NCBI GenBank assembly: GCA_021234155.1
Contig: JAJEKV010000022.1
Location: forward strand, 9,552,934 to 9,616,933
Reading direction: 5' to 3'
Origin: Isoetes taiwanensis
Taxonomy: Eukaryota > Streptophyta > Lycopodiopsida > Isoetales > Isoetaceae
DNA: 64,000 nucleotides
In this document: one piece after another, positions 22,750-34,489 of the stretch
Position numbering within the stretch: the stretch's first letter is position 1
How the letters are laid out: each line of letters starts with the position of its first letter
Position numbers and translations under genes: made by a program
Notes under the pieces: model-generated
What the model saw: the letters and a program-made list of their open reading frames with translations, nothing else
Told to the model about the DNA's origin: nothing
The model's database searches: none

Positions 22750-23510
22750 GGAAGTTGATGGTCTTTGGATGTAAATGGTGTCGGGCAATGCAGACTATGA
22801 GAGGAGAATGAAGGGGAAAATCTTGCCTCCACCACAAACCAAGCATGTTGTAAAAAGCGCAAATAAGTACCTCATTTGCGCACTGGGGTATCATGAGTTT
22901 GTGGAGTGGCAGCGCAGAGGTTTGATATTGTTATTTGGAGTGCTTCTCTACTTGAATACAAGGGATATGGTGGATGCATTGTTCCCCTGATTTGCGAGAC
23001 CAGATTCTTGAAGGTTTATGGTCAAGAGCATTGCTATGCATGCAAGCATCCAAACAGACCAGAAAAGCATTTTTTTCAAGGAGTTGAAGGTTGTACTTGA
23101 GGATTTTCCTCAAAATCATGGTATGATTTTCTTGGTTGATGACAGCCTACACAAAGGGTTTCTAAACCCTGCACACACAACCCTTCCCATTATGCCTTTC
23201 AAGGGGCAAGAAGAGGACAACTTTTGCGAAGTTTGTGTGTCCAACTTTGGAATACTTGTCTTCTCATCTGCCGCATGAGGAAAGCGATCTCACGGTTGAC
23301 ATCACGATGCATGGTTGGAAGAGGAGAGGTTGTAGTCTTTGGATTCTTGCCTCAACAACTATCTTGTCTCGGCCTACTATATCCTCAATGCTCCATTAGA
23401 AGTACAAAGGGTTCTTTGGGCACCCTTCGCGCGACCAAAGATGACTCAAGACCGATGACTCATGAAGTAACCATTGTACAAGACTTTTTTGTAATATATA
23501 TGTATGATTA
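22750..23510 (+). pseudogene. FCP1/NIF-like HAD phosphatase domain, frameshifted
   Basis: The domain can be followed across frames. KLMV then LDVNGV (about 22753-22782) is the catalytic DxN-G motif region of plant FCP1-homology proteins. EFVEWQRRG-FDIVIWSAS (about 22895-22955) is the second motif with the usual V-I-W-S. VDALFP, YGQEHCYACKHPNRPEKH, then FFKELKVVLEDFPQN, FLVDDSLHKGFLNPAHT (the DDS..K...NP motif) and LPIMPFKGQEEDN follow. NNYLVSAYYILNA closes it. Such domains dephosphorylate serine/threonine, classically the RNA polymerase II CTD. At least four frame changes and an in-frame TGA make this copy non-functional unless the consensus is faulty. Confidence 0.8.
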
Positions 23511-23549
23511 CTTTGTCTTATCTTCAGCATTGAGTGATATTGAGTGATG

Positions 23550-23880
23550 TTCTAAACTTGAGTGTACAATTTTCTGTAATATATATCAATCTTACTCTCC
23601 AATACTACAAGCATTGTTTCCAATACTAAAATACTCCAATAATTCAAACCAATACTACAAACATTGTCTTAGGGGCATTGTCTCCAATACAATGATCAAA
23701 ATTTGAGACAAGTACACAAGTAACTACAGATTTGTTACAATGATAAAACAACTAGGCCAAAGCATATTCAACCTTCATATGGCAGACTGTCAAGGATCAT
23801 CTGGTGAGTAGCCTGTTCAAGGGAAAATCTGTTGGTGCTGGGAATCGATTCATCTCAAACTTGATAGTTGATCATTGATG
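23550..23880. repeat. Intergenic tail with CCAATACTACAA repeats
   Basis: Between the converging genes. CCAATACTACAARCATTGT occurs at about 23600 and 23650, with shorter variants at 23620 and 23675. It is AT-rich, probably the shared 3' flank. Confidence 0.6.
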
Positions 23881-23881
23881 A

Positions 23882-26800
23882 TCATGCATGGAAAGTCAGG
23901 CCTTTGTCTTCAAGTAGCTCCAAACTACCATCTGGCTCGGCAGCATAGTACAAACCAGCCAACACATGTTCATCCACATTGAAGGTCTGACCCCAGCTAT
24001 CCTTGACAATTCTGTCAAGGATATGCCTCGGCTTAACACATTTGACCACATAGAAATCTGCATTCTCATGATTTCCCTGCTCGGCTACAATAGCAAAGTT
24101 ATCACCTTCCTCTACGTTTCCGGATAGCCATTCTCCATCACCTTCAAAAAAATGCCTCATCGATTTCGTCTTCAGTACCTTCACCAGTAGACTTATCTGG
24201 CTTTAGTGTAACATATTTCCAATTCTTCAATCTGTGCTTGTTCACACAAGATGACCAGTTTTCTTTCAAACAGTTACCACAGAAACAACTTAAACCTCTA
24301 TGAACCACCTTTGTGCTTGATTTGGCCAAGTATAATGGGATCTTTTGTGTATTTGCTTGGTCCCTTCCACCCTGGCACAGTCCAGCGGGTCTGTCCTATC
24401 AACATCATCCTTTCCAATTACCCAGAAGTACCTGCAAGGAAACAACAAGTATTGCATCTCACAGACAGCATAATACAGCACTACTCATCACAAGACAGCA
24501 GGCGGTTCGTGACAAAGACTTAAAGCAGATGAAAGCACTATTCAAAGACATTCAAAGAAGTTTTCAAAGGCGGACTACTCAACGAGTCTGGCGGATGAAA
24601 GCATAATACCTTTTGATGTCCCCGTTGTTGGTACCTTCATTCCAATGAGTTGCGACCACATGCATCGGCAGCACACCCTAAATCTCACCCCATCATACTT
24701 GAGTCGCTCTCTAGTGAATGCCCCTTTAAGGACTGCCCCTTGCCCATCGTGCTCTCCCCTTACCATGGGCTGTCCCAAAGAAATTCCATACTATTTCCTT
24801 CCCTAGCTCATGGTGATATCTTGGTAGGAAATAGAATGGCGAGGAGCAATTTGAATTGGCTAGAACAACCATCTGACCAAACTATATGCCTGGAGAAATC
24901 TACACCATTTGATACAAGCCATGAATTGTGCTTTCTAAGACAGTGCTGCACAAAAAGAGTGTCATGAAGCTTGTCATCACTCAAGTAAAAATGGGTTTCC
25001 TTCAATAGCTTTTCGATCCCAAAACTGATGTCCATCCTATACATTGATGTGGCCGAGAATTGTTATCGGTCATTGTGCCAATCTTTGGCTTTGAACCTCC
25101 CTTTGTATTTTTATGTTTGTAATTTCTGCCAAAATCAATTTAAACAATGGTGTCATCTTGGATATTGTCCGGGCAACTCTGAATTGCATGGCACGCCATC
25201 TAGTCTGTAATTGTGTGGTACGAATATCTTCAATGTGGAACACAGATATGAAATGAAATCCTTCACTGCCGTTCTCTTGTAAGACAATCTGAGGACTGGC
25301 TTTGGTCCTTTCTTTTTTTTCCCCTTGCCATTTGAGGTCTCGTCTTGTGCTGCAGCTTCAGTCTGTGTCCCACCAGCTTGCTTGGATTTCTTACTTTTGT
25401 TTCCCTTCTTCTCAACTTGTCTTTTGCAGCCTTCAGTCAGGTCCCACCAGACTACCTTGGATTTCTTACTTTTGTTTCCCTTCTTGGTGGCATTGGCTCT
25501 TTTCTTTTCCTGCCGCCACCGGCACCTCCTTGGTAACGCATGATGCAACTCCACCAGCCTCTTACTGTCTCCACTAAAATCGAACGTAACAAGGTGCAGA
25601 GCATAAAAGCGGAAGATTAGCGCAAGTTGAAAGCACAAAAGCAGTTTTCAGCGGATGACAGCACATATCAGCATGTTGCAGCATGCAATAAAGAGAGTAT
25701 TACCTTTTCAAACGTCTTCCATTCAAGCAAGAACTCATGATTCTCTCTCTCTCTTGGACATATAGGAAGAGTTTTTATGCCACACTTCTGACATGTCTGC
25801 ATCAAGCAGTCATGTTTATGTCATTCTTCACCCCCGCTCTTGTTGCAAACCACGACCCTCGAGCTTTGGTTGAGTCATACATATATTGGCTGGCCAGACA
25901 CGTCTCACCAGGTCCACAGACCTCGCAGGTGCACTTGCACTCTTCACCATGAAATCCAGTTTTCGCTGACCTTAATGCATTCAGGGCTACCCTGGCATAC
26001 TCCAACTTCATATGGTATATGCAACAACAGGTTTCCCTTTCTGATACTTTCTTTACATAAATAGGCTTCAACTTCTCGAAAGCCTTTAAGCAAACAGGGT
26101 GTTCAGGATGTGCCTTTTTGTATTGTTGAAATAGCTCGCTGAATGGTGGCCGTTGGTTAGAAATATTTATGCAACAATAGCAAAGAAAAATTTGTATGGA
26201 AACTTATACCTGTGTGACCTCCATAAGGTGCAAGGGATAAGAAATTCGGAAGCCTGACTCTCCAACAGTGTTCACAACATCTTTCTTGCAAGGAGAGACT
26301 CTGCTATTTTGTTTCCAGAATTCTGTTATGCTTTGCTTGCAAGCAGGGGTGAGAGAATCGCACCTCAACCTCCTTTGGAAGCTAGACCCACGGACCATTT
26401 CTAAGGGGCGGCCCGATTTTTTAATGCGCTAGATTGCAATTGTTGACCTCATGCAACCTATCATAAGAAATATTGCACATTAATCAATGAACATATCTCA
26501 TCCAAAGATCACTTTCGGCCAGATACAAGCACTTAAAAGCACGAAGAAGCATAGGCATGAAAGCAAGAATTAGATGCACCTAACACCCTCCGCCATAGTG
26601 GAATTGCATCTCGATTTTTGTGGAAGAAGCCATCACCGGTGTCGAGGTTACGGCTCTCCAAACATCATGGTTCCTTTGCCTCTTTGTGGCTGCCATTGTC
26701 TCATTTCAAGTTGTTGAGCAAAGCCCATTTGCGCTTTGCACTCCTTTGGATTTGGCAAAATTCGTGTTCCGAGATTTCCATTTCGTGGTGATGAACCACC

Positions 26801-27129
26801 CTCTTCATCACATCGGCCTTGAGTTGGGGTGAATGTTTTTGGTGAGCTTATTGAAGTAATCAACTACTTGCTTGGCTATTTCTTGCCTGCGTTTCATGCT
26901 CATATCCTCCGTTCAGCCATTTGCTTTTCTCATCTTATTCAGTATCTGTATTCTCTCTTTCTCGGCGCATCCAATTTTTCTTGTAAATTGCGAGGAAACC
27001 TGGATCTTCACGTGATATTTCACATGTTGCATTGACATCCAACAAATGCGGAACACCGTATTGGGATTCATCGGGCGAAAATCCAATGCTAAACGTGTGA
27101 TTGCCTCTAGGCGGTATCAAGGGCGCCAT
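23882..27129 (-). pseudogene. Transposase-like multi-exon gene with DGCSSQFK and HGKGEHDG motifs
   Basis: Read right to left on the minus strand: MAPLIPPRGNHTFSIGFSPD (27129); SITEFWKQNSRVSPCKKDVV ending at a GTATAAGT donor (26204); KPIYVKKVSERETCCCIYHM with a CKCTCEVCGPGETC cysteine cluster (26071-25890); a Lys-rich stretch with two KKGNKSKKSK copies; SWLVSNGVDFSRHIVWSDGC then SSQFKLLL (about 24910-24850); GEHDGQGAVLKGAF after a shift (24750); LSCFCGNCLKENWSSC (24300); and a Glu/Asp-rich C terminus to 23882. The W-S-D-G-C-S-x-Q-F-K and G-K-G-E-H-D-G pair recalls a DDE/RNase H-fold transposase-like family found scattered in plants and animals, but I cannot name the superfamily with confidence. 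There are many stops. Confidence 0.6.
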
Positions 27130-27360
27130 GAAATTCCCGAGAGAGGAGGATAAGTGAATTGGAGGGAGAAATTTCTCGGGCCATGACGAAGTAATCCAAT
27201 TTGCAACATACTACCACACCACTCGCGCGAAAATCCAGCCAAAAGCCCACAATCATTTTCCTAACGGCTCGTTCGTGAGGTGGACGTGCGAGTACATGAA
27301 GGTAAAAAAAGAAATGCCGGTTAATTCGCCCATCAGCACCCAGATTAAGCAAAAGCAGGG

Positions 27361-27954
27361 GTGCTGATAGCGGGCTAAAACCCTGCTATAAGCATGCGTC
27401 CGGACGCATGCTTTTGCTACCCACCAGCATACTTTCACCCCCCAAGAGGTGTCGGACCCATGCCCGGCCCACACTAAGTGACCAACCATAGGCCTAGCCC
27501 GCTATGGGATCCCAGTAGCCACGCTCAGCAGGGATCCCCCATCCGTATTGCCTCTAGCCCCGTTGTGTAGTGCTGAGTCACGTCATAGCCCCAATAGCCC
27601 GGTGGGCTCTTATGCACAGGCCGCAACTAATAGAAACTAAGGGATCTAAACTAGGAGCATACTACATATGGCCCTAGGTCTCTACCCCCCTTCCCAATAC
27701 AAGAGGAGCAAACATGATCAACCAACATCACATAACATCATATCATGATAATCATAATAAGAACATCTTAACCTAATCATACATATCTAACTTACAGTTA
27801 GGGTTCCTTGATTAGGGTTCAAGATGTTGAATAGGGGTTCTAGGATGGCTCTACTCTAGATACCTAAGGTATACAAGGCTACAAGGGTAGACTTGTATAG
27901 TGACGGGTCCAGGAATATACGTATTTATGGCATATATTCCCCTGGAACGTCACA
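27361..27954 (-). mobile_element. Truncated LTR of family X (minus orientation)
   Basis: The reverse complement starts TGTGACGTTCCAGGGGAATA at 27954 and follows the LTR at 58932 step by step: CCCGTCACTATACAAG, CTTGTATACCTTAGG, the GGTTAAGATGTTCTTATTAT block, the GGTAGAGACCTAGGGCCATA block, GCGGCCTGTGCATAAGAGC, and past the point where family Y broke that copy. No primer site or polypurine tract adjoins either end and no far LTR terminus was found. It is therefore a truncated solo LTR. Confidence 0.8.
27390..27413. repeat. 24-bp perfect palindrome
   Basis: AAGCATGCGTCC followed immediately by its exact complement GGACGCATGCTT, with no spacer. It lies in the distal part of the truncated family X LTR. 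Confidence 0.95.
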
Positions 27955-28845
27955 CCAAGCAATAGTATTTCCGCTATGGCAGAGCAGAGCAGCGCATCCG
28001 GCAAGCCCTGGATATCTTCTTTTTAAGGTAATAGAAATGTTTTTCTTCCTTTCCATTTTATGGCTTCAAATGTCTCTCTGATTCATTTCGTAAGTTGAAA
28101 TATGTGTCACTTTTGTAAGCAACCCGCTTAGGGTTTGGATTTTGTAGTTGTGTTGATCGGCTATGGCCAGATGCAGGTTGAAATTTAGCTTAAAAGGCCC
28201 GACCATGAAATCCACGTCTGCTTTTCACACATATTTCGTGGCAATCATCAAGGCAGCTATACAAACCCCATGAAAAACATCTGCTATGAATCCATGTCTC
28301 ATTTATCAATTTGTGGCAATGTGATTTTGTCATCAAAACGGTCTAAGCCATAAGTTACTACTTATGCTTATGGTAATGAATTCTTCCCCTAGGAAGTGTT
28401 TATATTTGTTTCCTTATTTTGCAACTTGCGTTAGGCTTTAAGATTAACAGTATGCAATCAATAAAATGATTTACTTTTTCTTCTTTCAATTTAACGTGTT
28501 TTAGATAATTAGTTCATTGAGGTTGGGTTGGAAATTGGCTCCTTTTTACCGTGAATCGAGAATTTGGCTATCGAATGAGAGCCAGGACTTTCTAAGAAAT
28601 AGGCAATGGGAAATAGATCGAGATTTGGAACCTCATTAATTGAATGCAAAATCCTATCGTAGACCTCAATGGTCCTCAATGTGTACCATTTAGGCGAGAG
28701 ATGTGTAGTGTATATCGTTAATGTTTGTTACGTAAAAGATGATGTACTCACATTTCCGGCTAAAAAAGAAGTCACATGTTAGTTGCGACAAGTTTCTTCA
28801 ACTGCATAATCATTCGGTTTGTGTGAAATGAAGATGCATTACTTA
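27955..28845. other. Non-coding stretch
   Basis: No coding or repeat structure was recognised; AT-rich sequence with short frames only. The first 80 bp next to the LTR end would be the target flank. Confidence 0.4.
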
Positions 28846-29757
28846 TCTATGATAACATGTGCAAGAATGGAGTGAGGCCACACCTTTCTATAACACCTGT
28901 TGCATTGAAAGAATGCAGCGGCGATCGAGAAACCCGCTTGAGGGGAGAAGACTTCATGCTGATCTCGATTTAGTAGTGCGGAGGATAAAGGCATTGATAT
29001 GCCAGCAGGTTTGGTGCATTTATACACCAAATGTTTGAGCATGTCGGATGCTTGTAGTGTCTTTGATAGGATCTTTGCGGTATAATGTAGTATCTTGGAA
29101 TGCTATCATAAGTGGGTATATAGAGTGTGGGGAAGCGATGTTGCCCTTTAAGTTATTTGCATTCATGCGGCGAGGAAGATTGCAAGCCAAATGCTAGAAC
29201 ATATTCCGATTGCTCACGAAGGCATGTGCTAATTGTGCAGAAAAAGGAGATGGTAACAAAGCTGGGGCAAACTCTAGGGGAAAGATGTGCTTGGAATACG
29301 TTATAAGCATCCACTCTCAACTTGTAAAGAGTGGGCATGAGATGAACATATTTGTGGGCAGTACTTTGGTAGCTGTGTATGCAAATGTGGAAGCATTACC
29401 CATGCTCACCAAGTCTTTAACAAGATGCCATATCACGATGAGATACCTTGGAATGCTTTGATATTTGGGTATGTGGATAATGGGATGGAGAGTTTGCCCT
29501 GCATATTTTTGCGCTCATGCAAGATGAAGGATTCGCACCAACATTGTTTGCAACAGAGCAGTGGTTGTGTTGGAGTTTTTATCAAACCCCCACCTGTAAC
29601 TCTTCAAGACAAGCCACCACGTAAAAAGGGAAATAGGAGGGGAATGCATGGTCATGGTCATCCACAAAAGGATTGGTGCTCTAATGAAATGGATAGCAAG
29701 GGGAACTCCAGATCATCACAAAGGAGTACATCATCAATAGGCATTGCACATTCTTAA
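28846..29757 (+). pseudogene. PPR pseudogene
   Basis: PPR motifs are spread over three frames. They include GVRPHLSITPVALKECSGDR (about 28870), GIDMPAGLVHLYTKCLSMSD and ACSVFDRIF (28990-29070), SWNAIISGYIECGEA (29095-29140), MNIFVGSTLVAVYA (29343-29385), PWNALIFGYVDNGME (29448-29490) and IFALMQDEGFAPTLFAT. Each is the expected helix A or B string of a P/L/S repeat. At least five stops or frameshifts separate them. The gene is dead and unrelated in position to the PPR gene at the left edge. Confidence 0.85.
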
Positions 29758-30900
29758 GACAACCGCAACAATACTAATAATAATACCATTGGATTCATTA
29801 ATAATGGCAAGTGGAATTCTTTCCCCTTTTTGTGCTTTGTGGTCTTAGATTTATATACTATATTGCCCATTACATCACATGATTTCTCACACGATTGGAT
29901 CACTTTCTTTGTCCGGGTTTAGATTTGTGGGTGAACAAAGAAGATAATGGGTTGGCAACCGCCCAAGAAATTGTTTAGAACCACGCCGTGAGCACTGTGT
30001 TAAGGTTTGTCACAAGCAACTATCTTGCATTGTTGTGCACTTTGCTTAAATAGGTTTTTAGAATTCAAACCTCGTGCTTTTTGCTTTTTGCAAATCATGA
30101 AAATGCACTTTATTCATCTTTTTCTATATTTGCTTGCGAGTTAATTGTTTTGAAGGGTTGTGTCAATTGTTACGGCATGTTCTACTTTTTCTCAACCCAT
30201 TTGTTTCGCTTGTTAGCATTCTTTTCGTTCTTTTTAGCATTGTGATTGCCTTGAACTTTGTGTTTGCTCTTTTGCGTATCTAAGAGTTTGTCTTACGTTA
30301 GTTGAGCTATAAACTATGAGGATCTCCTCTCAACAAATTAGCATTTTTCGCAACCTATTCCTCTAGGCTGTAAGTTGAAATCCCTGGTCTTGCTTTGTGA
30401 TTGGCTTAGTTATCAAGGCACGGAATTCATTTGTTACAGGAAATGGTGGACTTCCCTTACTTGATGTATGGGAACAAGAGGGGCTTTATGATCGATCTTT
30501 CGGGGTGTGCATTTTTCTTTCCTACTATTATCTTCATGTTCTCCTAGTGCCCTTATTTTTTTTGGGTCCGGGGTGGAGGGCTTTGGCATTTTCAGAAACT
30601 TGGCCATGATCATTTATCTGGGTTTTATGCCTTGAACTCTAATGGGGAGGGCTAACTTGCCAATCTTATTGGCTTTCTCATATTTATAGAACTATTCATG
30701 TTATGTACCTAAAAGACTCAGCCGACCATTTTACTATATTTTCATCTGGCACTTTTGCTGTATAGGAACATTAAGATTTGGAGCAAGCAATCATTGTTTC
30801 AGATTTGTCTCCAAATAATCTGGTATTTGTTTGCAGATTTGCAGATTTTTTGAAGCAAGCAACTGTTGCATTTGAAGATGTCATAGCAAGCAAGTCTTCC
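29758..30900. other. Non-coding stretch
   Basis: AT-rich with no recognised gene. It ends in repetitive CAAGCAAC/TTGCATTTG strings that lead into the tandem repeat. Confidence 0.4.
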
Positions 30901-30904
30901 AAGC

Positions 30905-30982
30905 AATGCCATGCCATCTTTGTTGTCTTTCATCTTCCAAGTAATGCCATGCCATCTTTGTTGTCTTTCATCTCACCAGCAA
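30905..30982 (+). repeat. 37-bp tandem duplication next to a retroelement edge
   Basis: GCCATGCCATCTTTGTTGTC plus TTTCATCT occurs at about 30908 and 30945. The longer string AAGCAACTGTTGCATTTG also recurs at 30856 and 30991. The truncated family X pol begins about 50 bp further right. Confidence 0.8.
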
Positions 30983-31035
30983 TGTCGGACAAGCAACTGT
31001 TGCATTTGGAGACATACCAAGCAAAGTGTTGCAAT

Positions 31036-31353
31036 CAACGCTACCCATACTCTTTGTCAAGAAGAAAGAAGGGAGTCTAAGAATGTGTATAGACTATCGC
31101 CAGCTAAACAAGCAGACGATAAAGAATAAGTATGCTCTGCTAAGGGCAGATGATTTGATGGATCAGCTGCAAGGAGCGAAAGTTTTCTCTAAGATTGACT
31201 TAAGGTCAGGTTATCACCAAATAAGGATAAGGGAAGAAGATATCCATAACCTTCAGAACGCGGTACGGGCACTTCGAGTTTACAGTAATGCCTTTTGGCT
31301 TATCGAATGCCCCGGCAACCTTCATCCGTCTCATGAATGACATCTTCAGGGAG
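31036..31353 (+). pseudogene. Family X chromovirus reverse transcriptase, 5' fragment
   Basis: Reads [40 protein letters not shown] and [20 protein letters not shown], which are RT blocks 1-3 with the first catalytic aspartate in KIDL. A small deletion near 31250 shifts the frame. The remaining bases still encode the [10 protein letters not shown]-type block out of frame. It is cut at 31353, inside the codons for the segment before the FFDD box, by LTR A. The 5' part of the element (LTR, gag, protease) is missing; unrelated sequence abuts at about 31036. Confidence 0.9.
31349..31353 (+). repeat. Left target site duplication GGGAG of LTR A
   Basis: GGGAG at 31349-31353 directly precedes TGTGACG. 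The matching GGGAG follows the LTR at 33045-33049, and also follows LTR B at 55727-55731. A 5-bp duplication is normal for Ty3/gypsy integrases. Confidence 0.85.
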
Positions 31354-33044
31354 TGTGACGTTCCGGGGCGATTATCACGGTCCCGGGGCGTATCTTATCT
31401 TGCCTCAAATCCGCGTACCGCCACTCCGAGGCCGACGCGGTAATACAGAGGCGTGTAGCGGTGGGTAGCCCTAGGGGGCAGCTTGCAAGGATTATGTGCA
31501 ATTATTAATGTGCACACTTTCCAATGTACACATTAATATGGGCACACATTTCCATGTGGACACTTGATGCCAAGTGGGCCATACCCAAGTGTGCAATTAA
31601 TGTGCACATTTTCCAATGTACACATTAATGTGGGCACACATTTCCATGTGGGCACATTTGGCCACCTAGCCATTAAAGCCAAGTGGGCCCATTACCAATT
31701 ATCCCACATGCCTAAAGGGGATAATTGGAAACCCTAGCCAACCCCTTGTCTATTAAGGGAGGAAACCCTAACTTGCCCATTTTTCGTTTCTAGGGTTTTT
31801 AGAACTGTTTTTTGGCTGCCTCAGCGACCAAAACCGCCTCCAGAATTTCTGCTGAGAGAATTGCACCATTAGTTTCCCTTGTCTGCCGGCGTTTTAGCGG
31901 GATGGTGGGAGCTCGGGTGGGGAGGAGCCACTCAAGGATCAGGTATTTGGCCAATTTAATAGTCTAAACCCCATTTGGGTCCTTAGAATCGATGGGGTTT
32001 AGCCTATTAAATTGCCCCTGACAACCTTCTAGATCTCTAGATACCACCTCTAACTAAAGAACCTAACTCTATGATATAGATTAGATATAGTTCTTTAGTT
32101 CTTACATGATAATATATGGATGATGGATCTCTGTGAACTCCTTGTATTGGGAAGGGGGTAGAGACCTAAAAGCTTGGTAGTAGATGCTCCTAGATTAGCC
32201 TCTCTAGCACACTATAGATTCGGCCCTGTGCACAAGAACCACTCACAGTTTGTGGGTGAAGGGGGCGTGGCCCGGCTGAGAAGGGGGTTCATGTCCCGAC
32301 TCTGAAAGATCCCTACGGTGTGTAAGGCCTACCGGGGATCATTGTGACTAGGTCTAATGGCTCACCACCGAAAGCGGGGTGAGGCATGGACTCGTAACCG
32401 TGAAGTGGTGTACACTTTCCGGTGGGTTCGGTCGGGCAGGCATGGTGGCCCTCTAGTCACCTTTGAGTCCGGCATGTAGACCTCTGGAGGGAGTGATCCC
32501 TTCTGCCCCGCCCGGGCGGGAGGATGAAACCCGGAATAGCCCTTTTAGCTATGCATCCGTGAGACTCTGGTCGGGGTCAGGCTTTTTTCAGCCTACTACG
32601 CAAAGTGTGCAGGGGGAGGGGTGGATGGAGTGGACAACCCTATGCCATGTTCATATGCTAGCCAAATCCATTGCCATGAATTCCATGCTTGAATGAACTC
32701 ACGGAGACCCAAGCCGTCGGTCATCCCCTTGAGTCTCGAGCCTTGGGTAGAACTCCCCATATGTATTGTGCTCACCTTGTTTATGCAGATGTGATGGACC
32801 ACCGCCGAGGTGGATATGTGTTTATGTTATATCTTGACATGTATGTTTACGCTTCCCCATGACTAGGTAGACCACGAGGGAGGCGGGGTAAAATGACCCC
32901 TTCACTCTTCCCACTGGAACCCGTCCACGGTTCTGCGGTGTTATGTATGTGGGGGCCACAGATCGGCATGGAGCTGGTATGGGGGTGAACTCTGTTTGTG
33001 TATCACGGTGAGTGCACCAGATATCACAGTAGGGGACGTCCACG
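31354..33044 (+). mobile_element. LTR A (1.69 kb), inserted in family X RT
   Basis: It starts TGTGACGTTCCGGGGC and ends GGGACGTCCACG (expected ...ACGTCACA, as in LTR B). Landmarks: two diverged copies of a roughly 95-bp GTGCAATTATTAATGTGCAC... unit near 31490-31670; CTAGGGTTTTTAGAA; GGTAGAGACCTAAAAGCTTGG; and AAGTGTGCAGGGGGAGGGG. It is about as long as LTR B. No primer site follows; the target RT follows instead, so as assembled it reads as a solo LTR. Confidence 0.85.
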
Positions 33045-33049
33045 GGGAG

Positions 33050-33925
33050 TTCTTAGGCGAGTTTGTCATTGTATTCTTCGACGACATCTTAGTCTACAAA
33101 GAAGTCCATTGAAGAGCATTGTCAGCATTTGAGAAGAGTGTTGGAGAAGTTGAGACAGCATCGGTTGTATGGGAAGCTCTCCAAATGCCACTTTGCAAAA
33201 GGTCGAGTGGAGTATTTGGGGCATGTGGTAACAGCTGAAGGGATTTCTACAGATCCGTCAAAGATTGAAGCAATAGTTGGTTGGCCAGCTCCAAGGAACA
33301 TGGCGATAAGAGAAATTTTTCTCGGTTTGGCGGGGATACTATAGGAAGTTAATTGAAGGACTTCGCTAGGTGGGCGTCCCCCTTGTCGGACCTCACCAAG
33401 AGCAATAAGATAAAGGATTGGGAAAAGTTTTGGCTTGAGAATGTCCAAGCCTCCTTTGAAAAGCTCAAAGAGGCTCTAACGACAGCTCCAGTTCTTGTTC
33501 TTCCAAATCCGAGCAAAGATAAGCTAGTAGCCACGGATGCGAGAAAGATAGCAACATGTGCAGTTTTGATGCAAGAAGGAAGGGTAGTCGCCTACGACTC
33601 GAAGAAGATGAGCGACGCGGAGCAACGCTACCCAACCCATGATCAGGAGTTATTAGCCATTGTCAGGGCATTAAGGATTTGGAGGCATTATTTGCTCGGG
33701 AGGAAGTTTCAGTTAGATACTGATCACCAGAGCCTTCAATATCTTTTCATCCAACCACTCCTCAACCTAAGGCAAAGGAGGTGGATGGAATTCCTTGAGG
33801 AATATGATTTTGAGATAGTGTATAAGCCCGACAAGCTTAATGTTGTTGCAGATGCCCTCTCCAGGAGACCATTCGAGACAAGAACGCATTGTAATGCTAT
33901 ATCAACTCTTTCGAGTGAGTTTGGT
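33050..33925 (+). pseudogene. Family X RT (C-terminal part) and RNase H, copy 1
   Basis: Resumes the RT with [12 protein letters not shown] (catalytic DD), a short frameshift, [20 protein letters not shown] after correction, [20 protein letters not shown], and then from 33353 [40 protein letters not shown] (RNase H D), [20 protein letters not shown] (E) and [14 protein letters not shown] (D). It is nearly base-identical to 55732-56606, but with a few local indels. The match stops at SEFGK (33925), where unrelated sequence begins. This is a duplicated block of target sequence, or an assembly join between the two LTRs. Confidence 0.9.
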
Positions 33926-34489
33926 AAGAGATCATACAGAGATCATAGAGGACGACCGGCCAGACATCATGCATCAAATCCTCGAGGAGATTGCAGAGGA
34001 GGAGGGAAGGAGCAGGGAGCAACGGGAACAGACAGGGCAGTCAACAGCTGAGGAGCAACTCCAGACTGAGACCCACCTGCAGGAGGAGCAAGGGAGAGAA
34101 GAGCAGCGGCAGCCGACGCTTAGCCCCGCAGAAGAAGCAGATCTTGCGCGCTTCATCAGCAAGTATGAAGCCAAAGAGCGCCGCCGGGAGCAGAGGACGA
34201 AGAATCGAGAGGACAACCCAACCACAGCCAGCGGGCCAAAGAAGAGGAAGGCTAAAGCCATTAAGGCGGGCAAAAGAAAGGTTGTGAAGGTTGGTAAGCG
34301 AGGAACGAGGATCAACATCAGCGAACCATCGGAAAGTAAGAGACCCGCTTCTCAAGACGACTTTTGGGGAAGACTACGTGCCTGAGCATAGAGGAGCCGA
34401 TTCGTCAAAACCCCCTGTAGAGAAGGAAGTGCCCCCCAAGTAGCACACGGCAAGGTGGTAGCACGGAGAGGGAGGAGGAGCGAACAACG
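33926..34489 (+). pseudogene. ORF1 upstream part of the A/B element: acidic then Lys-rich segment
   Basis: A clear frame reads IEDDRPDIMHQILEEIAEEE, then a Gln/Glu-rich coiled-coil-like stretch, DLARFISKYEAKERRREQRT, and the basic KKRKAKAIKAGKRKVVKVGK. It ends QDDFWGRLRA at 34384. A further frame continues EERTTVAKPPTFPAW into the next segment. The basic run could act as a nuclear localisation or DNA-binding tail. It lies in sense orientation ahead of the H3-like fold, and I take it as the N-terminal part of the same ORF. The 5' end is lost at the breakpoint at 33925. Confidence 0.5.
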
